Shown: in pieces, positions 1-12,171 of the stretch
How the letters are laid out: each line of letters starts with the position of its first letter
Numbering within the stretch: the first letter of the stretch is position 1
Assembly (NCBI GenBank): GCA_006503535.1
Contig: QYRS01000002.1
Coordinates: forward strand, 1,116,001-1,180,000
Direction: 5' to 3'
DNA length: 64,000 nt
Origin: Arthrinium phaeospermum
Taxonomy: Eukaryota; Ascomycota; Sordariomycetes; Amphisphaeriales; Apiosporaceae
Program-made: the position numbers and the translations under genes
Notes under the pieces: generated by a model
What the model saw: the letters and a program-made list of their open reading frames with translations, nothing else
Databases searched by the model: none
What the model was told of the DNA's origin: nothing

Positions 1-3000
1 TTTTAATTTATTTTTAAAACTTTTTTAATTATTTAATATTTATAATATATTACGTTAATTAATTAAAAATATATCGTTTTTAATATTTTTTTAAAATCTT
101 TAAACCGTAATATTATAAATATTATAACGTAATTATTTCTTTTTTTTAATCCTTTTTTACCTTTAAACGATTCGATAACTTTTATTTTATAATCTTTTTA
201 TTATCTTTTTATCGATATATATTAATATAATTATTTATAAAAAATTAATTAATTTATTTTAAATTTATATTTAATATATTTATTTTTATAATAATATAAA
301 ACTTTACTTTATATTTATAAATTATCTTTATTATTTTTAATTTTTATATATTTTATTTAAAATAATAATATTTTGTTATTATATATTATTTAATTTATTA
401 AATAAATTATTATTAATATAAAAAATACTTAATTAATATTAAATATATTTCTTTTATTATTTTTTTATAAATCTATTTTAACCTTTTTTAAATATATTCT
501 TAACTTCTTTTTAATATTATAAATTATTTCGTTCTTTTAATATTATATTTTTAAAAAATCTTTATTTAAATTTTATTAATATTAACCGTTTTTATCGCTA
601 TATATTATAATTAAAGCTTTTTATTAAACCTTTAAAATTTAATATTAATATTATATTATATTAATTTTATACTTTTAAAAAATACGTGAAAAACCGTGTA
701 TATTTTACCCCTTTTTTATTATTTTCTTTTTTTAAACCCTTTTTTAACCTTTTTTTAATTCTATATAATATTTTTAATATATCTATTAAAATAATATTAA
801 TTTCTTTACCTTTACCTTTTTTAAAAAATAATTAAAATAAATATAAATTTTAAATATATAATAATAATATTAACGAAATTACGTTTATTATATTATTATT
901 ACTTTTAAATTAAAATATATTATTTTATATTTATTCCTTTTTTAATTTATTTTTAATTTATTTATATTAATTATTATTATTATTCGTACCTTTATTAATA
1001 TTTAAAATTTTTAAACTTATAAAAAATCTTTAAAATATTCTTTATTACTTTATATAAATAATTTAATATTTCCCTTCGCTTTTAATATATTTATAAAAAT
1101 AATTTTAAAATTATTTTAATAAATATAAATTAAAATTAATTATTAAATTTTAATATATTTTTTAAAAAGTATATATATAAACTTATATTATTTATTTAAA
1201 AAAATTATATTTAATCCTTTATAATTAACTTTAAAATTTATTTCTAATAAAATATTAAATATTATATTAATTAATTTTATTTTTTATTTTATAAAATAAT
1301 AACTTTAATTAAAATTAAATTATAAAAAATATATATATAAATTACTTTTATATTTAATATATAAATCTTTTTTACTTTTATTTAATATTATTATAACTTA
1401 TTTTTAACTTTTTTAATATACCTTTAATATATTATTTAAATTTAAAATTAAATTATTTATAAAATTTATAAAATTATTATAAAAATAATTAATTTATTTC
1501 TTTTTAAAATTAATTAATTTATTTAATTATTTTTCCTTTTATATAATAATATTATTAAGTTATCGTATTATTAAATTAATTTATATAAATAAATTATTAT
1601 TAAAAATTATTTTATTATAAATATATCCCTTTTTACCTCTTTATAAACCTTTTTTAATATATTATTTTTAAATCTTATATATTTAATTATTAATCTTAAT
1701 AAATTTATTATATAACTTTAATTAATATAATTATAAACTATTATATTAATAATATAATTTAATATATAATCGTATTTATTTAATATTAATTACGTTTAAA
1801 GAATTAATTAAATATAATTAATAAATAAAATATATTTTTATCCTTTTTTATATTATTCCTTTTTAATTGTTTTTTAATATATATATTATTTTATTTAAAA
1901 ATATTACTTATTAAAAAATAACGTATTTATACTTAACCTTATACTTTAAATATAAGCTTTAATTTTAATAATAAAGGGTATCTTTTTATTACCTCCTTTT
2001 ATAATATAATACTTATTAAAAACCTTCGTAAATTATTTATTAACCTTTTTAAATACCGAAATTATTATTTAATATTTTTTTTTTATTATATTTAATTTTT
2101 TAATTAAACTATTTTTTATTATAACTCCTATTTTTTTAACTTTATTAATAATTTTATTTATATTTAATCTACCTTTTTTAAAAAAAATTATTAAAATCGA
2201 GTAGCTTTAATTATTTTATATATATAATCCTTTTTTATTTTTTTATATTACTTTTATAACTTTCCTTTTCCTTTTTTATAATTTTAAAATAATATAATAT
2301 ATTCTTTTTTTTAAATTTATTTTATATTCTTTTTTTATATTATATTTATATAAAAGTTATTATTATATAATAATAATTATAATTATTACGTTATAAACTC
2401 TTTACGGGATATATATTTTTTCTTTTTATATTTAAAATACTTATTTACTTTATTAAACTTAATTTTAATTTTTAAAAATAATTAAAAAATTTATAAAAAG
2501 TTTAAAAAAATATTAAAAAAGTAATAATAATTATATAAAATAAAGTAATATATAAACCTATTTATTATTTAATAATATTAATTATAATTTTAATATTATT
2601 TTAAACCTATTATTTATATAAATTATTAATAAATTATATATAAAAAAAAAGGTTTAATAAAAAAGGTATTAAAACTTTATTTAAAATTAAATAATAATAT
2701 ATTAAAACTTTATTTTAATTAAATAAATATATCCGGTATCGTTTTATCGAAATCTATTTCGTTTAATATATAAAGGCTTAAAAAAATAAAAAAAAGAAAT
2801 ATATTATAATTATATAAAATCGGCGAATAAATATATAAAAAGTTTAAAGTATATAAATAATAATTTAAAAAAAAAAGGGAATAGAAATCGATCGGGATAT
2901 AAATACGAAAATATTAATTTAAATGGGAATTAATATAGATTTAATTAATATATTTAATAAAATTAATAAAGGGAATATATCGATATTATTTAAAAGTGAA

Positions 3001-4349
3001 ATTAATTTTAATATTAATTAAAATTTAAATTCTTAAAAAGTTATAAAAAGATTAAGAATAATAAAAAAAGTAATAATAAAAAAAGATTAAAATATAATAA
3101 TAAAATAATAATTATAAATAAGCTTTATTTAAAATTTAAAAATATAATAATTACCTTATAAACTTAATTTAAAAAAGCGTTTTAATAAATATTATTTATA
3201 TAAAAAAAGGGATAATATTAAAATAAATAATTATTTATATTTTATATTTAATAAAAAAAATATAAATTACGGAATAATTAGGTTTTAATTTAGCGATAAA
3301 TAAAATATATATTTATTAAAAAAAAATAGGAAACGATTAAAAGAATTTAAAAAAATAATAAAATTGATATAAAAACTTAAAATAAAAGGGTTAATTAAAT
3401 ATTAAAAAAGATATAAAGAAAAGTATTAAAAAAAAAAAATATATATTTCGCGTTTATAAAAATAAATTTTAAAAGCCGATTAATAAAAAATTTAAAATAA
3501 GAGTAACTATTATAAATATTTTTAATATATTTAATTAAAATATATAACTATATAAATACGGCTTAAAAATATATTAAAAAAAGGTTAAGAAAAAAATAAA
3601 AAGGAATAAATATAACGTATATAATAAAATAAGGAATAATAATATTATTTATTAATAATTTTAAATTAAATCGGTAATAAATTTCCCTATATTTTATTTA
3701 AAGCTTATTTTAATTTTAAAAAAAATTAATAAAAAAATAAAAAAGAGAAAAGAAAATGTATATTTAAATTCTAAATCGGTTAAATAAAAGGTTAAAATTA
3801 ATACTTTAAATAACGTTAATAAGCTTTATAATTAAATAATAAACGCGCTATTATAAATAAAAAAGAAAAGGTAAAAAAAAAAAGAAAAATATAAAATAAA
3901 GAAATAAAAAATAAAAATAAAAAATAAAAAAATAAATAAACGCGTTTTTAAAATTAACTTATTTTAAAAAATTAATAAAAAAGTTTAAATTAAATAAATT
4001 AAAATAAAAATTAATTAATATTAAATTAATTTAATTTTATAATATTATATATTTTAAAACGTTTTTTAATTTTATATATAAAATATTATAAAAAAATAAA
4101 TAATTATTTTTAAAATTATTTATAAATTTAATTTTTAATATATTATTAATAAAATTTTATAAATTAATTTTTAAAATAATATATTAAATAAAATTTATTT
4201 ATAAATAATATATTATTTAAAAATAATAAATTATAATTATTAATTATATATTATATTAAAAAAAATTTAAGTTTTTAATATAATATTATATATTTAAAAA
4301 TACTTTTAAATAATATTTTAAATTTAAAATTTAAATATTATATTTAAAA

Positions 4350-4500
4350 ATATATTTAAATATATAATTTAAATTATTAATTTTAAAAATTATATAAATA
4401 TTATATATTATTTAAATATTATATATTTATTTAATATATAAATATTATAATTTATTATTAAAAATATTTTAAAATATAATATTTAAATATAATATAATAT
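4350..4500. repeat. AT-rich spacer element, copy 1 of 3
   Basis: This stretch of about 150 bp begins with the core taaatatataatttaaatta at 4357 and runs through several TTTAAATATTATAT-type palindromes to a run of AAATATTTT. Highly similar stretches begin with the same core at 5651 and 6501. It lacks the AACGTT centre of the neighbouring 58-bp units, so it is a different element. Confidence 0.6.
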
Positions 4501-4800
4501 TTAAATAATATATTTTATATTTAAAAGCGTTTTTAAAAATTAAATATAATATATAATATTTAAAAATTATATTTTATTTAAAAACGTTTTTAAATATTAA
4601 ATATAATATATAATATTTAAAAATTATATTTTATATTTAAAAACGTTTTTAAATATTAAATATAATATAATATTTAAAAAATATATTTTATATTTAAAAA
4701 GTTTATTTTATATTTAAAACCGTTTTTAAATATTAAATATAATATAATATTTAAAAAATATATTTTATATTTAAAAACGTTTTTAAAAATTAAATATAAT
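4500..4800. repeat. 58-bp palindromic tandem array, short block
   Basis: About five units share the frame TATTTAAAAACGTTTTTAAA followed by TATTAAATATAATATAATAT. The CG centres lie near 4528, 4585, 4644, 4721 and 4778. That gives spacings of 57, 59, 77 and 57 bp. Each centre is a self-complementary palindrome of about 16-18 bp. CG is nearly the only G or C left in the unit. Confidence 0.75.
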
Positions 4801-4829
4801 ATAATAATTTTTAATTTATATAGTTTAAT

Positions 4830-5380
4830 AAATAAATAATTAAATATAAAGATATATATTAAATCGAAAGTTTAAATCTTTTTAAAGGCGCCGTTTTTTT
4901 AACTTTTATTATAATAAAAAGTAGGGTTTTTTATTATATTATATCGAATCGATAAGAATTAACGAATCGATTCGATTTATAATTATAATTAATATATATT
5001 GATTAAACGTATTAATATTTATATAAAAAATTTATAAAAAAATTAATTATATTATATAATATCGAATTTAAACCCGAGATTTAATATATAATATTTAAAT
5101 TTAAATTTAATAATTTAATTAATTAATTAAAAACTCGTTATATTTATTTAACTTTTATTTAATATTATTATTTATATATTTATAATAAATTTAATACAGT
5201 TTTTTTAATATAATTTTTAATTAATTAATAAAATATTTACCCTTTTAAATTCGTATTTATTTTATAAAATTTATTTATTATATCGATTTAATTTAAATAA
5301 TTAAATTATATAACGACCTCGCTATAAAATAAAGTTTATTTATATTTAAATTAATAAAAAAAAAAAAAAAAAATAATATA
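4830..5380. other. non-array insert between the two array blocks
   Basis: This segment interrupts the 58-bp array and has slightly more G and C. It contains the only short GC-rich word in the area (GGCGCC near 4888), an 11-bp perfect inverted repeat at 4943-4976, and a run of about 18 A near 5350. No gene is visible. It could be a transposon remnant inserted in the array. Confidence 0.5.
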
Positions 5381-5644
5381 ATATATTTAAAAAGTATATT
5401 TTATATTTAAAAAATCTATTTTATATTTAAAAACGTTTTTAAATATTAAATATAATATAATATATTTAAAAAGTATATTTTATATTTAAAAACGTTTTTA
5501 AATATTAAATATAATATAATATATTTTAAAAATATATTTATATTTAAAAACGTTTTTAAATATTAAATATAATATAATATATTTAAATAATAATTATTAT
5601 ATTTAAAAAAGTTTTTAAATATTAAATATAATATATAATTAAAA

Positions 5645-5795
5645 AATATTTAAATATATAATTTAAATTATAAATTTTAAATATTAAATAAATAATATAT
5701 TATTTAAATATTATATATTATATTTAATATATAAATATTATTTATTATTATAAATATTTTTAAATATAATATTTAAATATAATATATATTTAAAT
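5645..5795. repeat. AT-rich spacer element, copy 2 of 3
   Basis: Shares the core at 5651 and the order of TTTAAATATTATAT-type palindromes with the copy at 4350-4500. It is flanked on both sides by 58-bp units. The start-to-start distance from copy 1 is 1294 bp. Confidence 0.6.
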
Positions 5796-6494
5796 ATTAT
5801 ATTTTATTTAAAAATATTTTTAAATATTAAATATATATATATATTTAATTAATATATTATATATTTAAAAACGTTTTTAAATATTAAATATATATAATAT
5901 ATATAATATATATTATATTTAAAAACGTTTTTAAATAATGAATATAATATAATATTTAAAAATTATATTATATTTAAAAACGTTTTTAAATAATAAATAT
6001 AATATAATATTTAAAAATTATATTTTATATTTAAAAATATTTTTAAATATTAAATATAATATAATATATTATATAATATATATTTAAAAACGTTTTTAAA
6101 TAATAAATATAATATATAATATTTAAAAATTATATTTTATATTTAAAAATATTTTTAAATATTAAATATAATATATAATTAATATATATATTTAAAAATA
6201 TTTTTAATATTTATATATAATATATATTTATATAATAAATTATATTTAAAAACGTTTTTAAATAATAAATATAATATATATTTAAAAATATTTTTAAATA
6301 TTAAATATAATATAATTATTTATATAATATATTATATTTAAAAACGTTTTAAAAAAATAAATATAATATATTTATAAATTATATTTTATATTTAAAAACG
6401 TTTTTAAATATTAAATATAATATATATATTTAAATAATATATTATATTTAAAAAAGTTTTTTAATATTAAATATAATATTTAATAATTAAAACT

Positions 6495-6645
6495 TATATT
6501 TAAATATATAATTTAAATTATAAATTTTAAAAATTATATAATAATATATAATATTTAAATATTATATTATATTTAATATATAAATATTATAATTTATTAT
6601 TAAAAATATTTTTAAATATAATATTTAAATATAATATTTAATATT
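6495..6645. repeat. AT-rich spacer element, copy 3 of 3
   Basis: Shares the core at 6501 and the downstream order of motifs with copies 1 and 2. The start-to-start distance from copy 2 is 850 bp, so the copies are not evenly spaced. Confidence 0.6.
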
Positions 6646-7580
6646 TAAAAATATTTTTAAATATTAAATATAATATATAATATTTAATTAATATATTTAT
6701 ATTTAAAAACGTTTTTAATATTTATATAAATATATATTTATATAATATATTTAATATTTAAAAATGTTTTAAAAAATTAAATAAAATATATAATATTTAA
6801 AAATTATATTTTATATTTAAAAACGTTTTTAAATATTAAATATAATATATATAATAATAATATATTTAATAATATTTTTAAAAATTAAATATATTATATA
6901 AATAATATATTTTATATAAATATTAAAAACGTTTTTAAATATTAAATATAATAAAATATATTTAAATAATATAAATTATATTTAAAAACGTTTTTAAATA
7001 TTAAATATAATATATATATTTAATTAATATATTATATATTTAAAAACATTTTTAATATTTATATATAAAATATTTTTAAATAATATATTTAATATTAAAA
7101 AACGTTTTTATAATATTTAAATAATATTTATATTTAAATAATATTTTATATTTAAAAATATTTTTAATTATTAAATATAATATAATATTTAAAAATTATA
7201 TTTTATAAAAAATATTTTTAAATATTAAATATATATATATTTAAAAATATTTTTTAATATTAAATATAATTTATAATATTTATATATTATATTTAATATA
7301 AAAAATAATATATATTTTAAATAATATATTTTATATTTAAAAACGTTTTTAAATATTAAATATAATATATTATATAATATATATATATTTAAAAATAATT
7401 TTAAAAAATTAAATATAATATATAATATTTAAATAATATATTTAATATTAAAAAACGTTTTTAAATATTAAATATAATTTATAATATTTAAAAATTATAT
7501 TTAAAATATATTTAAAATTTAAATATTTTATATTTTATTTAAATAATATAAATTATTTTAAAAATAATAATAATATTTAA

Positions 7581-7672
7581 AAATATAAATTAAAATTAAA
7601 AATATTTTAAATTTATATTATTTTTAAAATATAAATTAAAATTAAAAATATTTTAAATTTATATTATTTTTA
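7581..7672. repeat. exact 46-bp tandem duplication
   Basis: The 46 bases from 7581 recur without visible change from 7627. The unit is pure A and T and is distinct from the 58-bp unit. It is too short to trigger RIP by itself, so it could have formed before or after RIP. Confidence 0.6.
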
Positions 7673-9545
7673 AAATATTTTAAAATTATATTATTATTAT
7701 TTTAAATTTAATTATTATATAATAATATATTTTAAATAATATATAATTTTATTTTATAAAATAAATTATTAGATTAAAAGATTTTAAAAAGGGTTAAAAA
7801 GATATTTTAAAAAGTATCGTAATTATTATTATAAAGTTTATAAAAAGTATTAACTAATATTATAAAGGTAACTTAATTATTTTAAAAAAACTATTAACTA
7901 ATATTATAAAATAATATTAATACTTTAAAATATTATTATTAAAAAAAATAATACGTAATATAATTATATTATAAAAGGTATAAAAAAGAAATAAAAAAAA
8001 TTTAAGAAAGTTTTAAAAAAAGGTTTTTATTATTTAATAAAAACTTCCTTACCGAAATCGGAACTTAATTTAACCTTTTTTGAATAAATAAAAAAAATTA
8101 ACTTAAGCTTTTTAATATTATTAATAATCTTTTTAAGGTATTTTTAAATATTTAATTTAAAAATTAAATCGAAATAACGATAAAAATAATAAAAAATTAT
8201 ATAACCGTTATATTTAATTTAAAAAAGGGTTAAAAAAAATTAAAAAAAAATATTAAAAAAGTTATAATATACCTTTCTTATTTTTAATTTTACGTTAAAT
8301 ATAAAAAATATATATTATTAAAAATTATAAAAAGGTTTCGAATATAAATAATATTATTAAATTTTTTACTTTTAATAATATAAATAAACTACTTTTATTT
8401 AATATCTTTATTAATTATAAATAAATTAAAAAAAAGTTAAAAAGATATTATATAAAAATTATTAAAATAATTTATTACCGTATTACTTAATTTACTCTTA
8501 ATTATTAATAACTTTAAAAAAACGCTTTTAAAAAGCTAAAAAAAAATTAAAAAGAAATTTTAAAAAATATAAATTAAAATTATAATTAATTTTTATTAAT
8601 AATATATTTATACTTTAATTAAGTTTTATAAATATTAAAAGCGCGCTTATTAAAGGTTTATAAATTTTTTCGAATAGATTTAAATTAAAACTAAAAAGCG
8701 ATTAAATTCTATTTAACGTTTTTTTCCTAATATTTAATTATAAAGTCGATAAAATATTTTAAAAAAGTTAAAAAAGTATTAAAAAAGGGTTAAAAAATAA
8801 TATATATTAATTTTTAAAACGATAATTTATAAAAAGGGTACCGTTAAAAATCTCTTTAATATAAATATTATATTAAATAAAAATATATACCTTAAAATTA
8901 TTTAAAAATTAAAATAACTTTTATAAAAAGATTAAAAAAATATTAAAAAAAAATTAAAATAAAGTTATATTTTATAAAAATATATATCGAAACGAGATAT
9001 ATAAATTAAATAAAAACGTTTATTAATATAAAACTTTTAGATTTAAATTTCTTTAAATTTATCGCCGTTAAAACGAATAATTTAAAATAAAAAAATAAAA
9101 ATATTAAAAATATATTTAAAAAAAGTTAATAAAAAAATATAAAAATATTTACTTTAATATCGTAATTTTAAATAAATAAAAAAATAAAACGTTTAAAAAC
9201 TTCTCGATAAATTTTAAAAAAGTATTTATTATTAAATAAATACCCTTTATCTTTAATTTTAAATTTAAAAAAATTAATTATAATTTAAAAAAAGGTTAAA
9301 AAAGCGTTAGAAAAGAGTTAAAAATATTTTTATAAAAAGGTTAAAAATAACTTATTATTAAATTTACGAGGTATTTATAGTATTTATTTTAATTTTTTAT
9401 TTTCGAAAAGTAAATTATTATATAAATTATAAAATTTTATTATAATTCTTTAAAAAAAAAATATTTTTTATAACTTAATTTTAACGTATTCCTAATCCTA
9501 ATTTAATACCTATTTTTAAAAAATATAATTATTATAACGCCTTAC

Positions 9546-9966
9546 TTTAATTAACCTAAGCGACCCACCTTAGCCGAGCTACTTACTGAAGCAGTAGTAA
9601 ACTGGAACCTTAGGTAGGACAGTGGACCCCTAGTAATGCAGGCGCCACCCCTACAACCGAAGTCCCTAAGCAACTGTTTCCGGCCAGCAGCGCGTGCCTA
9701 GGCTATTAAAGATTTTAGGTGATGTTGTTTTTGCGAAAACAAAGAGCATTCTGACGAGGTCTGCCTTTTAACAACCTCACATTGGCCCATCACCCCTTTG
9801 CCAAAGACGTTCCACCCAAGGACTATACAGGGGTCGATGGACTAAAGCTGGCTGGTCCCATTCGACCTGCGAGTTTGTAAAGCTCTTCTTGGGGCATCAT
9901 CTATCACCATCCGCCACCGATCACCCTCGCCCTGGACTTTTCTTTTTACACAGCTCGACCTTCAAC
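9546..9966. other. 5' flank of the NUR1-like gene
   Basis: Normal base composition starts here directly after the AT block. No gene is seen. The region holds the leader and presumably the promoter of the gene at 9967. No clear TATA box or uORF stands out. Confidence 0.5.
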
Positions 9967-11448
9967 ATGCCGCCCGCTCGACTGGTACGGAAGAGGCCGC
10001 TCATGGAGCGCGTCAAGGCCTCGCTGAACGTCATGGACTTGTTGCTCTGGCTATCTGAAGAGATCGAGACACGCGACTGGAGTTCCAATGTCGTGGGTAC
10101 CCAGTTGGGCCTGGCATTCAACTTTGCCTTCCTGATTGCGCGAGCGAACTCTGGGCGAAAGAGCACCGCGGACGATGTGTTCAGCGATGAGGTCGACTCA
10201 GGGTGGTTGGCAGTTCTGGTAAGTTGGTGAAGAAGAAAAGGGCGGTGTCTAGGAAGCCATATATCTCATTGCTAACACGTCGCGCAGGTCGGAACGATTG
10301 TTTGGTTTCTCGTGGGGTTCTCGGCCCTGAACGCCTTCTACACCATGAACCGTACCCGAAAATACCGACTATTCGAGGCCGATGTCGAGAAGGAACAGAA
10401 CACCCCGTCGGCACACCGTGTACGCGTCCAGTCTTCCCCCGTGTCGTCCTCGCCCTTGCGCTTGTTTGCACACATGGTGAGCACCGAAAGCGCCGAATCG
10501 AGAGCCCACCCGGACCGCACTAGAGACGTATGGGAGATCGCCGTGTGGGATCCGTTGCCCATCTGCCTGCGCCTGTTCAGCCTGTTCAGCCCAGGCCATG
10601 TGCTAGTCTATTGGATCTTCCTGCCTCTGGAGACTCTCGATCCCAGACCCAGCGTCACCGTTGTCAAGTGTCTGTTCCTACAAGTCATTCTGTCAGGCCA
10701 GATGTGGATGTTGCAGTCTAGATTCTCTCAGCAGAATAAGGACACTTCGATCATCCAGAAGGAGGTCTTGCACGAGTACGACACCAAATTTGTGCATCCC
10801 CGGCTCTATCCTACCGTGAGGGACGCCTCGACCCAGCTATCTCAGGATGATATTGGAAACGAACAGGAAGCTGTTGAAGTCGGAACTCCCAGCACAGTCC
10901 TGCGCCGAGGCTTCCGCACGAACCCCAACCCCAACTATGCCAAACATATCAACGCTGATGCAGGTACGACGTCAGCTCGGCCTAGCACAAGAAGTACTTC
11001 TGGCCAGGCGTTGTTCACTCCGCGAGCGGGCCCGAGACAGTCCGATTCCTTTTCGTCCAGTGTTAATAGCAGAACGTCAGCGATGCGGCGCAGTACTCCC
11101 GGGTTTGCCTCGCCAATGAACCCTACCCCTTCGCAAGCTGTGTCAACCAGCACCACCACCCAAACACAGACCCAGGGAAATGGGGGCTATCTTGGCATCC
11201 ACACGCATCCCAGTTCACCCCTGAAGAAGGCCCCTAGCATGGGTGATCTCGGGTTCAGATCGCCGCGGAACAACAGTGAGATGGCCAAGCTCGAACAATT
11301 CCAGGCTTACCAGGCGCGAGATCGCGCCGGCAGCCCGCTCAAGAATTCCAGAACGAGCACAGGGCCCGCGGCAGCGCCGGGCCAACCTTGGGCCAGGCCA
11401 CAGCAAAAGAGCATCGAGAGATATCCCTCCATGTTTAATAACTATTAG
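9967..11448 (+). CDS. NUR1: nuclear rim protein 1 (Nur1/Mug154, DUF2418) homologue
   Basis: Two exons (9967-10218 and 10288-11448) joined over a 69-nt GT-AG intron give 470 residues. The start chosen is the ATG at 9967, because the product then opens MPPARLVRKRPLMERVKA, the typical Nur1 beginning; an in-frame ATG at 9889 would add 26 unlikely residues. Hydrophobic segments lie near residues 40-58, 78-105, about 190-215 and 225-245, with the conserved QSRFSQQ and HEYDTKFVHPRLYP blocks after the last. The C-terminal 200 residues are low-complexity Ser/Thr/Pro. In yeasts Nur1 sits in the inner nuclear membrane with LEM-domain proteins and tethers rDNA or heterochromatin to the envelope. Here it is the first gene beside a large AT-rich block. 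The family call is firm; the function is transferred. Confidence 0.88.
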
Positions 11449-12171
11449 AGGACACAAGATCGCAAGCGACTCAATCTAATATGGTAGTGCAGGATTACAC
11501 AGGGCAGCATTCGTCGGCGTTATGCGGTTGTATTTAATACCAATAAAGAGTCAAATATGCACTCTCGATCTGCTCATGTCATGTATTTTCTTGCTCTGAG
11601 GTCCATCGTCAGTCGTGATGTGGTCGGGTGCTAGTGCGAGTAGAGGCGCATGCCCGTGACGAATCAATATAATCAACAGAAGGGAAATGTGGCCGCGGCC
11701 AAGCCGTCCCTTGAACCTATTTCAGCGTGTCAAACTATTGAGATGTCCTTATACTTCCCAACCCTTGACCACAATCGCCATGGCCCAAATAGAACCGGAA
11801 AGCGCGGTCAAATGGTTGCAAGCAGCCAGAGGGCAGGAGCGAGCGGGCGTGAAACCAGCTACATCAGTCTGGTTTGTATGCCAGCAAGTAGGTACGGTGC
11901 AGGCCTGGAGATCCGGCGTTAGCTTCGAAGTTTGCCTCAAGCTCGCCGAGTAACTTCTTGTTCCGTGTATTCTTTACTAATCCGGGGTAGTTGGCTGCTA
12001 CCAGGGATTCCTTCTCGTGGCCTCAAGGTTTGCCCAGGGGAGCATTACTCTTCTGATCCTTCAACGCCGCATGCATTAGTAACAAATATCATCGCTCATT
12101 GTGCCGAAGCTTCTCAGGCAAACTTCTCTCGTGTCTTGTCTTGGTCGGGAGTCTCCTCCTATCTCTCAACC
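11449..12171. other. intergenic region, NUR1 to unknown membrane protein
   Basis: Two genes on the same strand are separated by about 720 bp. It holds the 3' end of the first and the leader of the second. I see no conserved coding or RNA gene. Confidence 0.5.

Larger units (their letters stand above)
5385..7480. repeat. 58-bp palindromic tandem array, long block
   Basis: The same unit as in 4500-4800 continues here with more divergence. The first CG centres lie near 5434, 5493 and 5551, with a G-only centre near 5611, again 58-60 bp apart. Later units are less regular, with insertions of TATA-rich sequence and many centres changed to AAATATTT. Single centres read ATGT (near 6764) or ACAT (near 7046). 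Two further copies of the ~150-bp element lie inside, at about 5645-5795 and 6495-6645. No function is known to me. The layout is satellite-like. Confidence 0.7.
1..9545. repeat. AT-rich, RIP-mutated gene-free block
   Basis: The block is overwhelmingly A and T and has no reading frame worth calling. By eye only about a dozen CpA or TpG dinucleotides remain in 9.5 kb, while TpA is everywhere. That is the footprint of repeat-induced point mutation, which turns CpA into TpA in duplicated DNA of filamentous ascomycetes. From 1 to about 2620 the remaining GC pairs are mostly C on the plus strand. From about 2640 to 3960, and from about 7760 to 9240, they are mostly G. Between them lies a short-period repeat array. 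The outer parts are most simply decayed transposons whose type can no longer be read. No telomere repeat is present. A centromeric or subtelomeric position cannot be decided from the sequence. Confidence 0.85.

Noticed and set aside
1..500. Chromosome end (telomere) at the window start
   Set aside because: No TTAGGG or CCCTAA array is present; the AT block simply continues to the window edge.
1..9545. CRISPR array or prokaryotic origin
   Set aside because: The repeats are palindromic and nearly contiguous without unique spacers, and all genes in the window are spliced fungal genes.
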